A DNA stretch of 7,314 nucleotides from Planctomycetota bacterium. Its GTDB lineage: Bacteria; Planctomycetota; Planctomycetia; Planctomycetales; Planctomycetaceae. Of this stretch, positions 1 to 5,008 are shown in pieces. Numbering within the stretch: the first letter of the stretch is position 1; every line of letters starts with the position of its first letter. The stretch spans positions 1 through 7,314 of the forward strand of contig JAEYWB010000279.1 in assembly GCA_023429275.1 (NCBI GenBank), given 5' to 3'. Both the position numbers and the translations under genes were made by a program. Under the pieces are notes generated by a model. It worked only from the letters and a program-made list of their open reading frames with translations. It was not told the DNA's origin and did not search any database.

Positions 1-78
1 ACTGTCGCACGGCGTCGGCTCCGCGGCTGAGAAAAAGGTCGTCTACACCCTTCACTCTACCCGCGCTGCCGACGCTCT

Positions 79-127
79 TTTGCCACAATCGGTTGCGGCT
101 ACGCCGCGCTAAGACCTCTGTGGCAAA
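79..127. repeat. Nested inverted repeat upstream of the thioesterase gene
   Basis: The outer arms TTTGCCACA (79-87) and TGTGGCAAA (119-127) are perfect 9-bp complements. Between them is a second stem, GCGGC (95-99) with GCCGC (103-107), around a 3-nt loop. The element ends 48 bp before the thioesterase ATG, so it could be an operator or a 5' leader structure. No convincing promoter hexamers were found beside it. The rest of positions 1-175 shows no gene I can support. Confidence 0.5.
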
Positions 128-175
128 GGCCGGTTTTCCACTCAGCGACCAGGCCCCCGAGAAACGAATAGCGAA

Positions 176-679
176 ATGGCTTCGACTCCTGCCCAGTTCC
201 CCGTGACCTCCAACCCGAGCGGCGCCCCGTCCCCTTTCGTGGCCTATCGCCAGGTCGAGTTCGCCCAGACCGACATGGCGGGGATTGTCCACTTCGCAAA
301 CTTCTACCGGTGGATGGAGGAGGCGGAACACGAGTTCTTCCGCGCACACGGCCTGAAGATCATGGAGCGGCAGGCGGACGGCCCCTACATCGGGTGGCCA
401 AGGGTCTCGTGCTCGTGCCGATACGAAGCGCCGGCGAAGCATGGCGACAAGATTGAGATTCATGTGTCGGTCGAGCGGGTCGGCTTCAAGTCGGTCTCCT
501 TCAACCACGAGATCCGGACGAGCGAACGCCGTCTGGCGACCGGCAAGATGAAGATCGCCTGCTGCCTGTGCCATGCCGACGGGACCCTGATCTCGATCGA
601 GATTCCTTCCGAGTTCCGAACCGTGTTCGAAGCGGCACTCGTCCCGACGAAGGATCGAGCCGGGGATGCTGCTTCGTAA
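176..679 (+). CDS. Acyl-CoA thioesterase, 4HBT hotdog fold (YbgC/FadM-like)
   Basis: This 167-residue protein is predicted to be a cytoplasmic thioesterase that hydrolyses acyl-CoA or a related thioester. The hotdog core starts near residue 21 with FVAYRQVEFAQTDMAGIVHF. The T-D-x-x-G signature carries the usual catalytic aspartate (D33), followed by ANFYRWMEEAEHEFF, the family's long helix. In YbgC the segment after the Asp reads VVYHANY; here it is IVHFANF, so the His is shifted by one residue. The central strands (residues 74-112) and the C-terminal strand region near residues 120-144 follow. About 20 Pro/Ser-rich residues precede the core, slightly longer than typical YbgC proteins. The ATG at 176 has no good Shine-Dalgarno. 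The lipoprotein gene follows after 13 bp, so the two are probably cotranscribed. The family is clear but the substrate cannot be told from sequence. Confidence 0.88.
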   Translation: MASTPAQFPVTSNPSGAPSPFVAYRQVEFAQTDMAGIVHFANFYRWMEEAEHEFFRAHGLKIMERQADGPYIGWPRVSCSCRYEAPAKHGDKIEIHVSVERVGFKSVSFNHEIRTSERRLATGKMKIACCLCHADGTLISIEIPSEFRTVFEAALVPTKDRAGDAAS

Positions 680-683
680 GGAG
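678..683 (+). promoter_or_regulatory. Ribosome binding site overlapping the upstream stop codon
   Basis: AAGGAG shares its first two bases with the TAA stop of the thioesterase gene (677-679) and lies 9 nt before the ATG at 693. It decides the lipoprotein start: an earlier in-frame ATG at 666 lies inside the thioesterase gene, precedes this site and has no comparable signal. The arrangement suggests translational coupling. Confidence 0.7.
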
Positions 684-692
684 CAATCCGAG

Positions 693-929
693 ATGACTTC
701 GAAGCGAGAAACCGATCGCCTTCGCCACACGGATCGGCTTGCCCGCCGGGCAATCTTCCTTTCGCTCGCAGCGATCACACTTAGTGGCTGCCCGGGTCCG
801 GAAGTCCCTCCTCAGCCGAACCCGACACCCCCGAAAGCGGAGCCGGTCAAGGAGGCTCATCGGGAGGACGACTCGCGGGCCAACGATTCGTTGAGTGGCG
901 TCCGTCCACCGCGATGGGTCATCTCATAG
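693..929 (+). CDS. Small proline-rich lipoprotein, function unknown
   Basis: This 78-residue protein has a signal-peptide-like N-terminus: a basic n-region (residues 1-19, many Arg/Lys), a hydrophobic stretch AIFLSLAAITL (20-30) and a lipobox L30-S-G-C33. Cleavage before C33 would leave a lipidated peptide of about 46 residues. It is rich in proline at first (PGPEVPPQPNPTPP) and then charged and disordered, with no recognisable domain. It may be an envelope tether or a degenerate remnant; I do not recognise a family. The n-region is long for a lipoprotein. The last residues (RPPRWVIS) and the TAG stop run directly into a palindromic repeat block, so the native C-terminus may have been altered by a repeat insertion. 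It follows the thioesterase gene by 13 bp and has a good Shine-Dalgarno. Confidence 0.6.
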   Translation: MTSKRETDRLRHTDRLARRAIFLSLAAITLSGCPGPEVPPQPNPTPPKAEPVKEAHREDDSRANDSLSGVRPPRWVIS

Positions 930-946
930 GTGGGGCGTCGCCCCAC
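930..946. repeat. Short GC-rich hairpin directly after the lipoprotein stop
   Basis: GTGGGGC (930-936) and GCCCCAC (940-946) form a perfect 7-bp stem around a 3-nt loop. It begins one base after the TAG stop. There is no T-tract, so it is not a typical intrinsic terminator, but it could protect the mRNA 3' end. Confidence 0.6.
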
Positions 947-985
947 TCCATTGACCATAAGGGCGGTCCTGAATCGATCGCGACA

Positions 986-1077
986 GAGTCCCGCCAGGGA
1001 CGAAAGAATTCGGTTGAACACGAGTGCTGTGCCCACTCGCTTACGGCAAGGTCCTTCTTTCGTCCCTGGCGGGACTC
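986..1077. repeat. Perfect 23-bp inverted repeat with a nested hairpin
   Basis: The arms at 986-1008 and 1055-1077 are exact reverse complements over 23 bases. Each arm holds its own mini-hairpin, GTCCC-TGGC-GGGAC. The 46-base spacer contains a near-centred stem, CGAGTG (1021-1026) with CACTCG (1034-1039). The whole unit could extrude as a cruciform or fold into a long RNA hairpin. The arms are two inverted copies of one repeat, because their outer flanks diverge. Confidence 0.75.
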
Positions 1078-1127
1078 GACCGTTCTGAATTCGGTCATCC
1101 CCCGTTGACACGTTGGCAATTCCCTGC

Positions 1128-1146
1128 CGTCCGTGGCGGGACTGAG
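1128..1146. repeat. Degenerate third copy of the repeat motif
   Basis: CGTCCGTGGCGGGACT matches the right arm's CGTCCCTGGCGGGACT at 15 of 16 bases, in the same orientation. The mismatch alters the GTCCC half of the mini-hairpin, so this copy folds less well. Confidence 0.55.
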
Positions 1147-1173
1147 AAGGGCGCTGGCTCTTATGCCCCACCT

Positions 1174-1464
1174 TCACCGAAACTCCAGGCCCGCCGCAGC
1201 CGCGGTGCAGGCCGCAATGACCATTGCCACCGCGACTATCGTTGCCAGCACCGCCCCCGCACAGCCACCACCCGCTTTCGGCTGAGCAGAAAACTTCTCC
1301 GGATGCCGACTGCGGAGGTCCGCCTCCAGGGCCTCGACTTCGCCCTTTGCTTCCTTGAGGCCGCAACCGGTTCGCTCGCGATAGATCTTGATGGCCTCGA
1401 TCTTCCGGCCCGCGAACAGAGCTTCCGTCAGCCGGGCCAGTTGCTCGTCTTCCTGCTCTGCCAT
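1174..1464 (-). CDS. Membrane-anchored protein with an L7/L12 C-terminal-like motif
   Basis: The protein has 96 residues. Residues 16-50 (LFAGRKIEAIKIYRERTGCGLKEAK and the following acidic helix) resemble the first helix-turn-helix of the ribosomal protein bL12 C-terminal domain, whose hallmark is the TGxGLKEAK segment. In bL12 this surface contacts translation GTPases. The rest of that domain is absent. Instead, a Gly/Ala linker leads to a hydrophobic segment at about residues 67-91 that would anchor the protein in the membrane with its N-terminus in the cytoplasm. It is not the ribosomal stalk protein itself, which lacks a membrane segment and is about 120 residues long. The ATG at 1464 is preferred over upstream in-frame ATGs because AGGAGG lies 6 nt upstream. 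The gene is divergent from the RadA-like ATPase gene. Function is unknown. Confidence 0.75.
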   Translation of the reverse strand: MAEQEDEQLARLTEALFAGRKIEAIKIYRERTGCGLKEAKGEVEALEADLRSRHPEKFSAQPKAGGGCAGAVLATIVAVAMVIAACTAAAAGLEFR

Positions 1465-1643
1465 CCTGGTCCTCCTGCGACTCCGCGTTCGAAGCGCCAC
1501 GGACCAGATGGTACCGACAGATCGGCATGAAATCCCGGCGTCCCGCATGGGTATCCGGCATGCTCGCTTCGCTTCCGAAAAGGGCGTAATCTTTTTCCGT
1601 CAGCGATCTCTCTTCTGTCTCTTCTCCCGCTCTGAGCATCACC
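1465..1643. promoter_or_regulatory. Divergent intergenic region, presumed promoters for both neighbours
   Basis: This 179-bp stretch separates the start of the minus-strand L7/L12-like gene from that of the plus-strand ATPase gene, so it should hold both promoters. A strong Shine-Dalgarno (AGGAGG, 1471-1476) serves the minus gene. The ATPase ATG has only weak purine content upstream. A TAATCT near 1587 could be a -10 element, but no good -35 lies at the right distance. Positions 1574-1587 share 14 bases with 6060-6073, upstream of DUF1559 protein A. Confidence 0.5.
1471..1476 (-). promoter_or_regulatory. Ribosome binding site of the L7/L12-like gene
   Basis: AGGAGG on the minus strand lies 6 nt before the ATG at 1464. 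It is one of the strongest Shine-Dalgarno matches in the window and fixes the 96-residue start over a longer reading with an N-terminal Arg-rich extension. Confidence 0.75.
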
Positions 1644-2738
1644 ATGGCCAAGAAGAAACCTGCCGGCGCTTCCGATCCGGTTTCAGCCGCTCCCGCTGCC
1701 GCCCCACCCGCGATGCCTTCCGGCATGGGGAACCCCATGATGCCGGGCGCCGGGCAGGGGAACCCGATGCTCGCCATGATGCAGATGATGCAGATGATGA
1801 TGGGCAGCGGCATGGCTCCGTCGATGATGGACCCCTCCGCCGTCCCCTTTGCCGGGCAGCCGATTGACGACGGCGACAAGGGACTCGACGCCGACATCAT
1901 CCGCCCGGCGATGTTCGAGCGGCTCATCAAGGAGCAGGAAGGGGTCGAGCTCGGCTCGGTCCTCGACCTCCTGTGCCTCACCCCCGACCGGCAACATGCG
2001 CTCGGCGGGGTGCCGAAGGGATGCACGATCGCCTTCGCGGGCCCGCCGGGAAAAGGAAAGACGCGAACCTCCCTGGCGGGGCTGGCCCGGGTCGCCCAGC
2101 GGGGGGAGAAAGTGGCGTTCGTTATCGCCGAAGAGGGATTCCACGACCAGGAGGGGAACGGCCGGGACGACCTCTGCTCGCGGATGGTCAAGATCGGCAT
2201 GTCGGCCACGGGGCTCGACGAGAAGTCTTTCCGGAAGGAGGTCCTGGAGAACGTCTACGTCCTCGAGAGCCAGTATCACAAGGGGCACTCGTGGGACGAC
2301 TTCGTGACGAAGTACCGGTATCTCGTCGAGCAGGCGGAGATCAGCTTCGTCGTGGTCGACTCGCTCAACATGCTCGACCCGACGCGCAACCGGACGGCGG
2401 ACAACCTCTCCGCCCTGAAGACCTATAACCACGAGCAGGGGGTCACCTGCCTCTGTATCGGCCAGATCCGCGACACCGGCAGCCCGGTCGGCGGGGAGGC
2501 GCTTCAGCACACGGCCGATGCGGTCTTCCTGCTCGAAGAGATGTCTCTCGGGTCGAAGGAGATCGCCGAAATGTGGGGCGGGGCCTATCGGGACAAGATC
2601 GACATCATCCGGGCCGTGAAGAGCGTGACGACGCCGACGTTTCCCCACCCGATCCGCGTCGACCGCGACCCGGGCTCGGGCGTTCTCATTCCCCACGCTT
2701 CTCAGCCTGCAAGCATGAAGCCGCTGCCGGTGAAGTGA
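1644..2738 (+). CDS. RadA/RecA-fold ATPase with a Met-rich N-terminal extension
   Basis: The 364-residue protein has an ATPase core at about residues 83-350. Walker A is GPPGKGKT (133-140) and Walker B is SFVVVDS (234-240). AFVIAEEG (158-165) matches the RadA strand ending in the catalytic acidic pair. QIRDTGSPVGGEALQHTADAVFLLE (274-298) aligns with the RadA segment HVTKEGxIAGPRVLEHMVDTVLYFE. DIIRAVK (320-326) matches the strand before RadA's KNRFG motif, but that motif reads KSVTT here. RadA's N-terminal zinc finger and C-terminal Lon-like domain are absent. The first 80 residues are a low-complexity, Ala/Pro-rich then Met/Gly/Pro-rich tail with MMQMMQMMM at 45-53, probably disordered. It is likely an ATP-driven DNA- or protein-handling motor, not orthodox RadA; the partner is unknown. 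The start ATG begins MAKKKPAG and lacks a good Shine-Dalgarno. A strong terminator follows. Confidence 0.82.
   Translation: MAKKKPAGASDPVSAAPAAAPPAMPSGMGNPMMPGAGQGNPMLAMMQMMQMMMGSGMAPSMMDPSAVPFAGQPIDDGDKGLDADIIRPAMFERLIKEQEGVELGSVLDLLCLTPDRQHALGGVPKGCTIAFAGPPGKGKTRTSLAGLARVAQRGEKVAFVIAEEGFHDQEGNGRDDLCSRMVKIGMSATGLDEKSFRKEVLENVYVLESQYHKGHSWDDFVTKYRYLVEQAEISFVVVDSLNMLDPTRNRTADNLSALKTYNHEQGVTCLCIGQIRDTGSPVGGEALQHTADAVFLLEEMSLGSKEIAEMWGGAYRDKIDIIRAVKSVTTPTFPHPIRVDRDPGSGVLIPHASQPASMKPLPVK
1776..1802 (+). repeat. Nine-base tandem repeat encoding Met-Met-Gln
   Basis: Two exact copies of ATGATGCAG (1776-1784, 1785-1793) are followed by ATGATGATG (1794-1802). They encode Met-Met-Gln, Met-Met-Gln, Met-Met-Met in the ATPase tail. 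Such short tandem units can change copy number by slippage without breaking the frame. Confidence 0.75.
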
Positions 2739-2820
2739 GGGCCGCAGCCTCCGCTGGGAGTCTTCTCAAGCCGTCCGGATGACGGCTCTCCCCGGGCGAG
2801 AAAATGGGGATCGGGCAGGA

Positions 2821-2857
2821 ACCGACCTCCAGGGAGCCTGGAGGTCGGTGAAGTTTT
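2821..2857. terminator. Strong intrinsic terminator between convergent genes
   Basis: ACCGACCTCCAGG (2821-2833) and CCTGGAGGTCGGT (2837-2849) form a perfect 13-bp stem with loop GAG. TTTT (2854-2857) follows on the plus strand. It lies 82 bp after the ATPase stop and 18 bp before the end of the minus-strand lipoprotein gene. It most clearly ends the plus-strand transcript; the stem would also hinder opposing transcripts, although the T-tract is on the plus side only. Confidence 0.8.
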
Positions 2858-2875
2858 GGCAGTGGCTCGCGGGTC

Positions 2876-3343
2876 TTACCGGCTCTTCAGTTCGACGGGG
2901 ATCTCTCCGCCGGACGGAGGGACCGTAACGACGAGGATCGACTCGGTCGGACTGCTGTACTTCAGCGGCATCGACTCCACGGCGCCGACATTGGCCGGGA
3001 ACTCGTCCGGTCCGAGCTTCACGGGCTCGCCGTTCTTGAGGTACCGGCTGACGGCGACGCGGTACTCACCCGGAGGGGCTCCCTTCCCGCCGCGGATCTG
3101 CTCGAGCGAGAACTTGCCTTCATCGTCGGTGAAGCCAACACACTCGACTCCCTTCGTCGCCCCCGAGGGGACGAACAGAACTGTCGCCAGCGAGAGAGGC
3201 TTGCCGTCCAACCGGAGGACACCGGTCACCGGGACCGTGGCGGGAAGCGGGTTTGATTCAACAGCCGCACCTCCGCACCCGGTCAAGGTAGCGACCAGCA
3301 TCGCGAAGATGGAGAGTCGGGAAGTGGTGAATAACGAGCACAT
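2876..3343 (-). CDS. Transthyretin-like (carboxypeptidase regulatory-like) lipoprotein
   Basis: This 155-residue protein has a lipoprotein signal: hydrophobic SIFAMLVATL (11-20) and lipobox L20-T-G-C23. The mature part is one beta-sandwich domain of the carboxypeptidase-regulatory/transthyretin-like type. VTGVLRLDGKPL (39-50) is the opening strand pair, GFTDDEGKFSL (70-80) is the characteristic turn and strand, and PGEYRVAV (91-98) is the strand before a longer loop. PLKYSSPTESILVVTV (126-141) closes the fold. The family is expanded in planctomycetes and often lies just downstream of DUF1559 genes, as here (165 bp after DUF1559 protein B). It is probably a cell-envelope protein; its binding partner is unknown. 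The ATG at 3343 has GAGGA 5 nt upstream and is chosen over a longer reading that would put 42 residues before the signal peptide. Confidence 0.85.
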   Translation of the reverse strand: MCSLFTTSRLSIFAMLVATLTGCGGAAVESNPLPATVPVTGVLRLDGKPLSLATVLFVPSGATKGVECVGFTDDEGKFSLEQIRGGKGAPPGEYRVAVSRYLKNGEPVKLGPDEFPANVGAVESMPLKYSSPTESILVVTVPPSGGEIPVELKSR

Positions 3344-3401
3344 GAGAATCCTCAGATCACAACAAGATGTGCAATGAGTCAAAATGGAGCCCAATTGAGA
3401 A

Positions 3402-3418
3402 TCGAGCAAGCTGCTCGA
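3402..3418. repeat. Small hairpin in the lipoprotein 5' leader
   Basis: TCGAGCA (3402-3408) and TGCTCGA (3412-3418) form a 7-bp stem with a 3-nt loop. It lies 58 bp upstream of the lipoprotein ATG and downstream of the larger stem at 3448-3485. It has no proper T-tract, so a leader or processing role is only a guess. Confidence 0.45.
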
Positions 3419-3447
3419 CCAATTCAGCGGAGGCCGGTCCGACGCCA

Positions 3448-3485
3448 GACCTCGCGGAACGGGCCGCATTCCCGCCCGCGAGGTC
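3448..3485 (-). repeat. Large stem-loop between DUF1559 protein B and lipoprotein
   Basis: GACCTCGCGG (3448-3457) and CCGCGAGGTC (3476-3485) pair perfectly over 10 bp. Inside, CGGG (3460-3463) pairs with CCCG (3471-3474), extending the stem. It starts 23 nt after the DUF1559 stop on the transcribed strand. No T-tract follows, so it is more likely a 3'-end stabiliser, a partial terminator or an RNA-processing point that sets unequal expression of the two genes. Confidence 0.6.
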
Positions 3486-3508
3486 GTCGATCAGTTTTCG
3501 GGGTCTTG

Positions 3509-4468
3509 TTAGAAATCGCCGAGGAGCTGGCCGTCCGCAATGTAGGAGACCCGCTGGCGAATCGTCGTGTCGACGTTCTCATTCAGGAAGCGAACCGCCC
3601 CGTCACCCATCAGGACATTGATCCCGCCGGTGTGAAGGCTGCCCGTGTAGGCCCAGCTTCCCAGTTTCCCCTGGGGATACTTGGTCGTCCCCGAAGCGTT
3701 CGTGTAGAACCAGTTGTTGATCGAGTAGGACGCCAGGTCGAGGCCGACCATCACCCATCCGCGGTATCCCCAGGCGTTCGTTCCGCCGTTGGCGACGTCG
3801 AGGGTCGTCTCGGCCATCGCGACGGTGTTGCTGGAGCCGTCCTTGATGTCTCCGATCCGGCATGTGCTGTGGTCGCCGAACATCCTGCGAATCACGAGGT
3901 TCTGTCCCTGCCAGTTTTCGATGGCCTGAATGTAGGCCGCGCCGTAGGTCACGAAGTCGTAGCAGGTCTTCGCTCCGCTGCTTCCCGTGTTTGACGCCGA
4001 GATTCCATAGTGGTTCCCGCTTGCCGCGATGAACGGGTTGCCGCTGTCAGACGGGCAGATGAAGGTCGAAATGAGCGTCTTCACCAGCGCGCCGTTTCCG
4101 TTCATCATCGGATCCGACGCCGTCGTGCTGTAAGCGTTCGCCTGGACGTTCCAGGTCTGCATCGACTCGCTGAAATTGAGTTTGTTATAGAGGCTCGTCT
4201 GCTCGATATAGGGGAGAAGGAGAGAGAGGCCGGAAATGTTGTAGTGCTTCGTCGTGAAGCGCCCGATGTGCCCGGGCGGCAGAACGGAATGGGTTTCGTG
4301 GTAGCTGTGCAGCGCGACGCCGAGCTGCTTCAGGTTGTTGCGACACTGGCTGGCCCGGGCCGCCTCGCGCGCCTGCTGGACCGCCGGAAGCAGGATCGCC
4401 ACGAGCACGGCGATGATGGCGATCACGACAAGCAACTCGATCAGGGTGAATCCTCGGCGCTTGGTCAT
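3509..4468 (-). CDS. DUF1559 domain protein B, type IV pilin-like signal
   Basis: The 319-residue protein opens with a type III (prepilin) signal: KRRG6 then FTLIE11, cleaved after G6, with the conserved Glu at +5 of the mature protein. A hydrophobic helix covers residues 7-29. The DUF1559 region follows, including the [20 protein letters not shown] helix (31-50), CPSD (138-141) and DIKDGSSNT (207-215). The C-terminus carries the H-X9-DG motif (H279, D289-G290). Such proteins are very abundant in planctomycetes and probably exported through a pilus- or secretion-like assembly; individual roles are unknown. The ATG at 4468 has only a weak ribosome site. It is a tandem paralogue of the gene at 5009-5977: the first 60 residues differ at only five positions, while the middle is much more divergent. 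Confidence 0.93.
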   Translation of the reverse strand: MTKRRGFTLIELLVVIAIIAVLVAILLPAVQQAREAARASQCRNNLKQLGVALHSYHETHSVLPPGHIGRFTTKHYNISGLSLLLPYIEQTSLYNKLNFSESMQTWNVQANAYSTTASDPMMNGNGALVKTLISTFICPSDSGNPFIAASGNHYGISASNTGSSGAKTCYDFVTYGAAYIQAIENWQGQNLVIRRMFGDHSTCRIGDIKDGSSNTVAMAETTLDVANGGTNAWGYRGWVMVGLDLASYSINNWFYTNASGTTKYPQGKLGSWAYTGSLHTGGINVLMGDGAVRFLNENVDTTIRQRVSYIADGQLLGDF

Positions 4469-4735
4469 ATCACACTTTCAAAGAAAATCAGCGAATCCCC
4501 CGGCGGGAGACGCTCAAGGGAAATGAGACGAACACCGACACGAGTCGGCGCTGAGATGCCGGTAAGAGAGGAAGCTGGGATTTGGAACCGCACATGTCGA
4601 AACCAGGCGACAGACGCCTCCGCCCAGGATCTGAGCGGAATTTTGGCTGACTTGCTGAAACGGGCGGCAGAATTCGCCTCCGATCATACTGTTTCGAGCC
4701 GAGAAGAAATAAGGCAAAGCCCGTGCCCGCAGTTT

Positions 4736-4763
4736 AAAAGGCGGAGTCGCGCGACAACTCCGC
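4736..4763 (-). terminator. Probable intrinsic terminator downstream of DUF1559 protein A
   Basis: On the minus strand GCGGAGT (4763-4757) pairs with ACTCCGC (4747-4741) across a 9-nt loop, and CTTTT follows (4740-4736). The T-tract is short. It lies about 245 nt after the protein A stop, long for a terminator, but no better candidate was seen in the gap. Confidence 0.5.
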
Positions 4764-4868
4764 ACACATGTCGCCCAAAACCCCACTCTGCGGCCTTCCG
4801 CGGAGGGGTGACAGCATTCAACCGGGAATGACGCTCGCTGAAGATCCTGCTGCCACCTGCGACCGGAG

Positions 4869-4988
4869 CTCCGTGGAACGGCCTTTCAGGTGCCGCTCAG
4901 GCCGTTTGGCGTTGCCCGAGCGCTCCATACGACTCGGTAGGTCTCCGAGCGTGAAACCTGGCCGGCCTGGAAAGGCCGTCTCACGGAG
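4869..4988. repeat. Imperfect inverted repeat downstream of DUF1559 protein A
   Basis: The arm CTCCGTGGAACGGCCTTT... (4869-4890) matches the reverse complement of 4966-4988 apart from two mismatches and one inserted base. Each arm has its own small stem: ACGGCCT with AGGCCGT on the left, and GGCCT-GGAA-AGGCC (4965-4977) on the right. The outer edge is 20 bp from the protein A stop codon. It may be an RNA 3' structure or a REP-like intergenic element. Confidence 0.55.
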
Positions 4989-5008
4989 AAGGGAGAGGTT
5001 CAATAGGT

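Larger units (their letters stand above)
928..1173. repeat. Palindromic repeat block between two convergent genes
   Basis: This 246-bp block fills the space between the TAG of the lipoprotein gene and the TGA of the opposite-strand L7/L12-like gene. Its ends are 9-bp inverted repeats, AGGTGGGGC (928-936) and GCCCCACCT (1165-1173). Inside are a GC-rich hairpin (930-946), a 23-bp inverted repeat (986-1008 with 1055-1077), a small hairpin centred within it, a GACCG/CGGTC stem (1078-1096) and a third degenerate copy of the main motif (1128-1146). No coding sequence fits it. It resembles a REP-like or MITE-like intergenic element, possibly doubling as a bidirectional transcription barrier. No transposase is present. 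Confidence 0.65.
4469..5008. other. 540-bp intergenic region between the DUF1559 genes
   Basis: I see no supportable gene here. Reading along the minus strand after the DUF1559 protein A stop, it holds a long inverted repeat (4869-4988), a hairpin at 4786-4805 (CTCTGCGG with CCGCGGAG, one G-T pair), a terminator-like stem (4736-4763), and then about 270 bp that should contain the promoter and leader of DUF1559 protein B. A minus-strand TATGAT near 4690 could be a -10 element but lacks a matching -35. The size and the terminator argue against a simple operon. Confidence 0.6.

Noticed and set aside
1..112. Possible C-terminal tail of an upstream plus-strand gene, open from position 2 to a TAA at 110-112
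   Set aside because: Only about 36 codons are visible, with no recognisable motif, and other frames are equally open. It cannot be told from chance.
857..2209. Long minus-strand open frame of 450 codons
   Set aside because: It runs antisense through the ATPase N-terminus, the divergent intergenic region, the L7/L12-like gene in another frame and the repeat block. Its translation is low-complexity Arg/Pro/Ser-rich, as expected from a high-GC shadow frame.
1683..2696. Minus-strand open frame of 337 codons
   Set aside because: It is the exact antisense of the RadA-like ATPase, whose motifs are unambiguous. The translation is rich in Arg, Asp, Val and His with no domain.
2858..2875. Possible sigma-54 type site at TGGCAGTGGCTCGC
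   Set aside because: The spacing and the -12 element do not match TGGCAC-N5-TTGC, and it lies at the 3' end of convergent genes.
3374..3994. Plus-strand open frame of 206 codons
   Set aside because: It is antisense to the DUF1559 protein B C-terminal half and runs through the stem-loop at 3448-3485. Composition is that of a shadow frame.
4660..4720. Minus-strand TATGAT near 4690 as a sigma-70 promoter for DUF1559 protein B
   Set aside because: No acceptable -35 hexamer lies 16-18 bases upstream, and the implied leader would be over 200 nt. Not supportable without start-site data.
4514..4786. Minus-strand open frame of 90 codons in the DUF1559 intergenic region
   Set aside because: It covers the terminator-like stem, has no ribosome site or recognisable domain, and has an irregular Cys/Ser/Pro composition.
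4010..4831. Plus-strand open frame of 273 codons
   Set aside because: It is antisense to the start of DUF1559 protein B and its leader, Arg-rich, and passes through the terminator-like hairpin.
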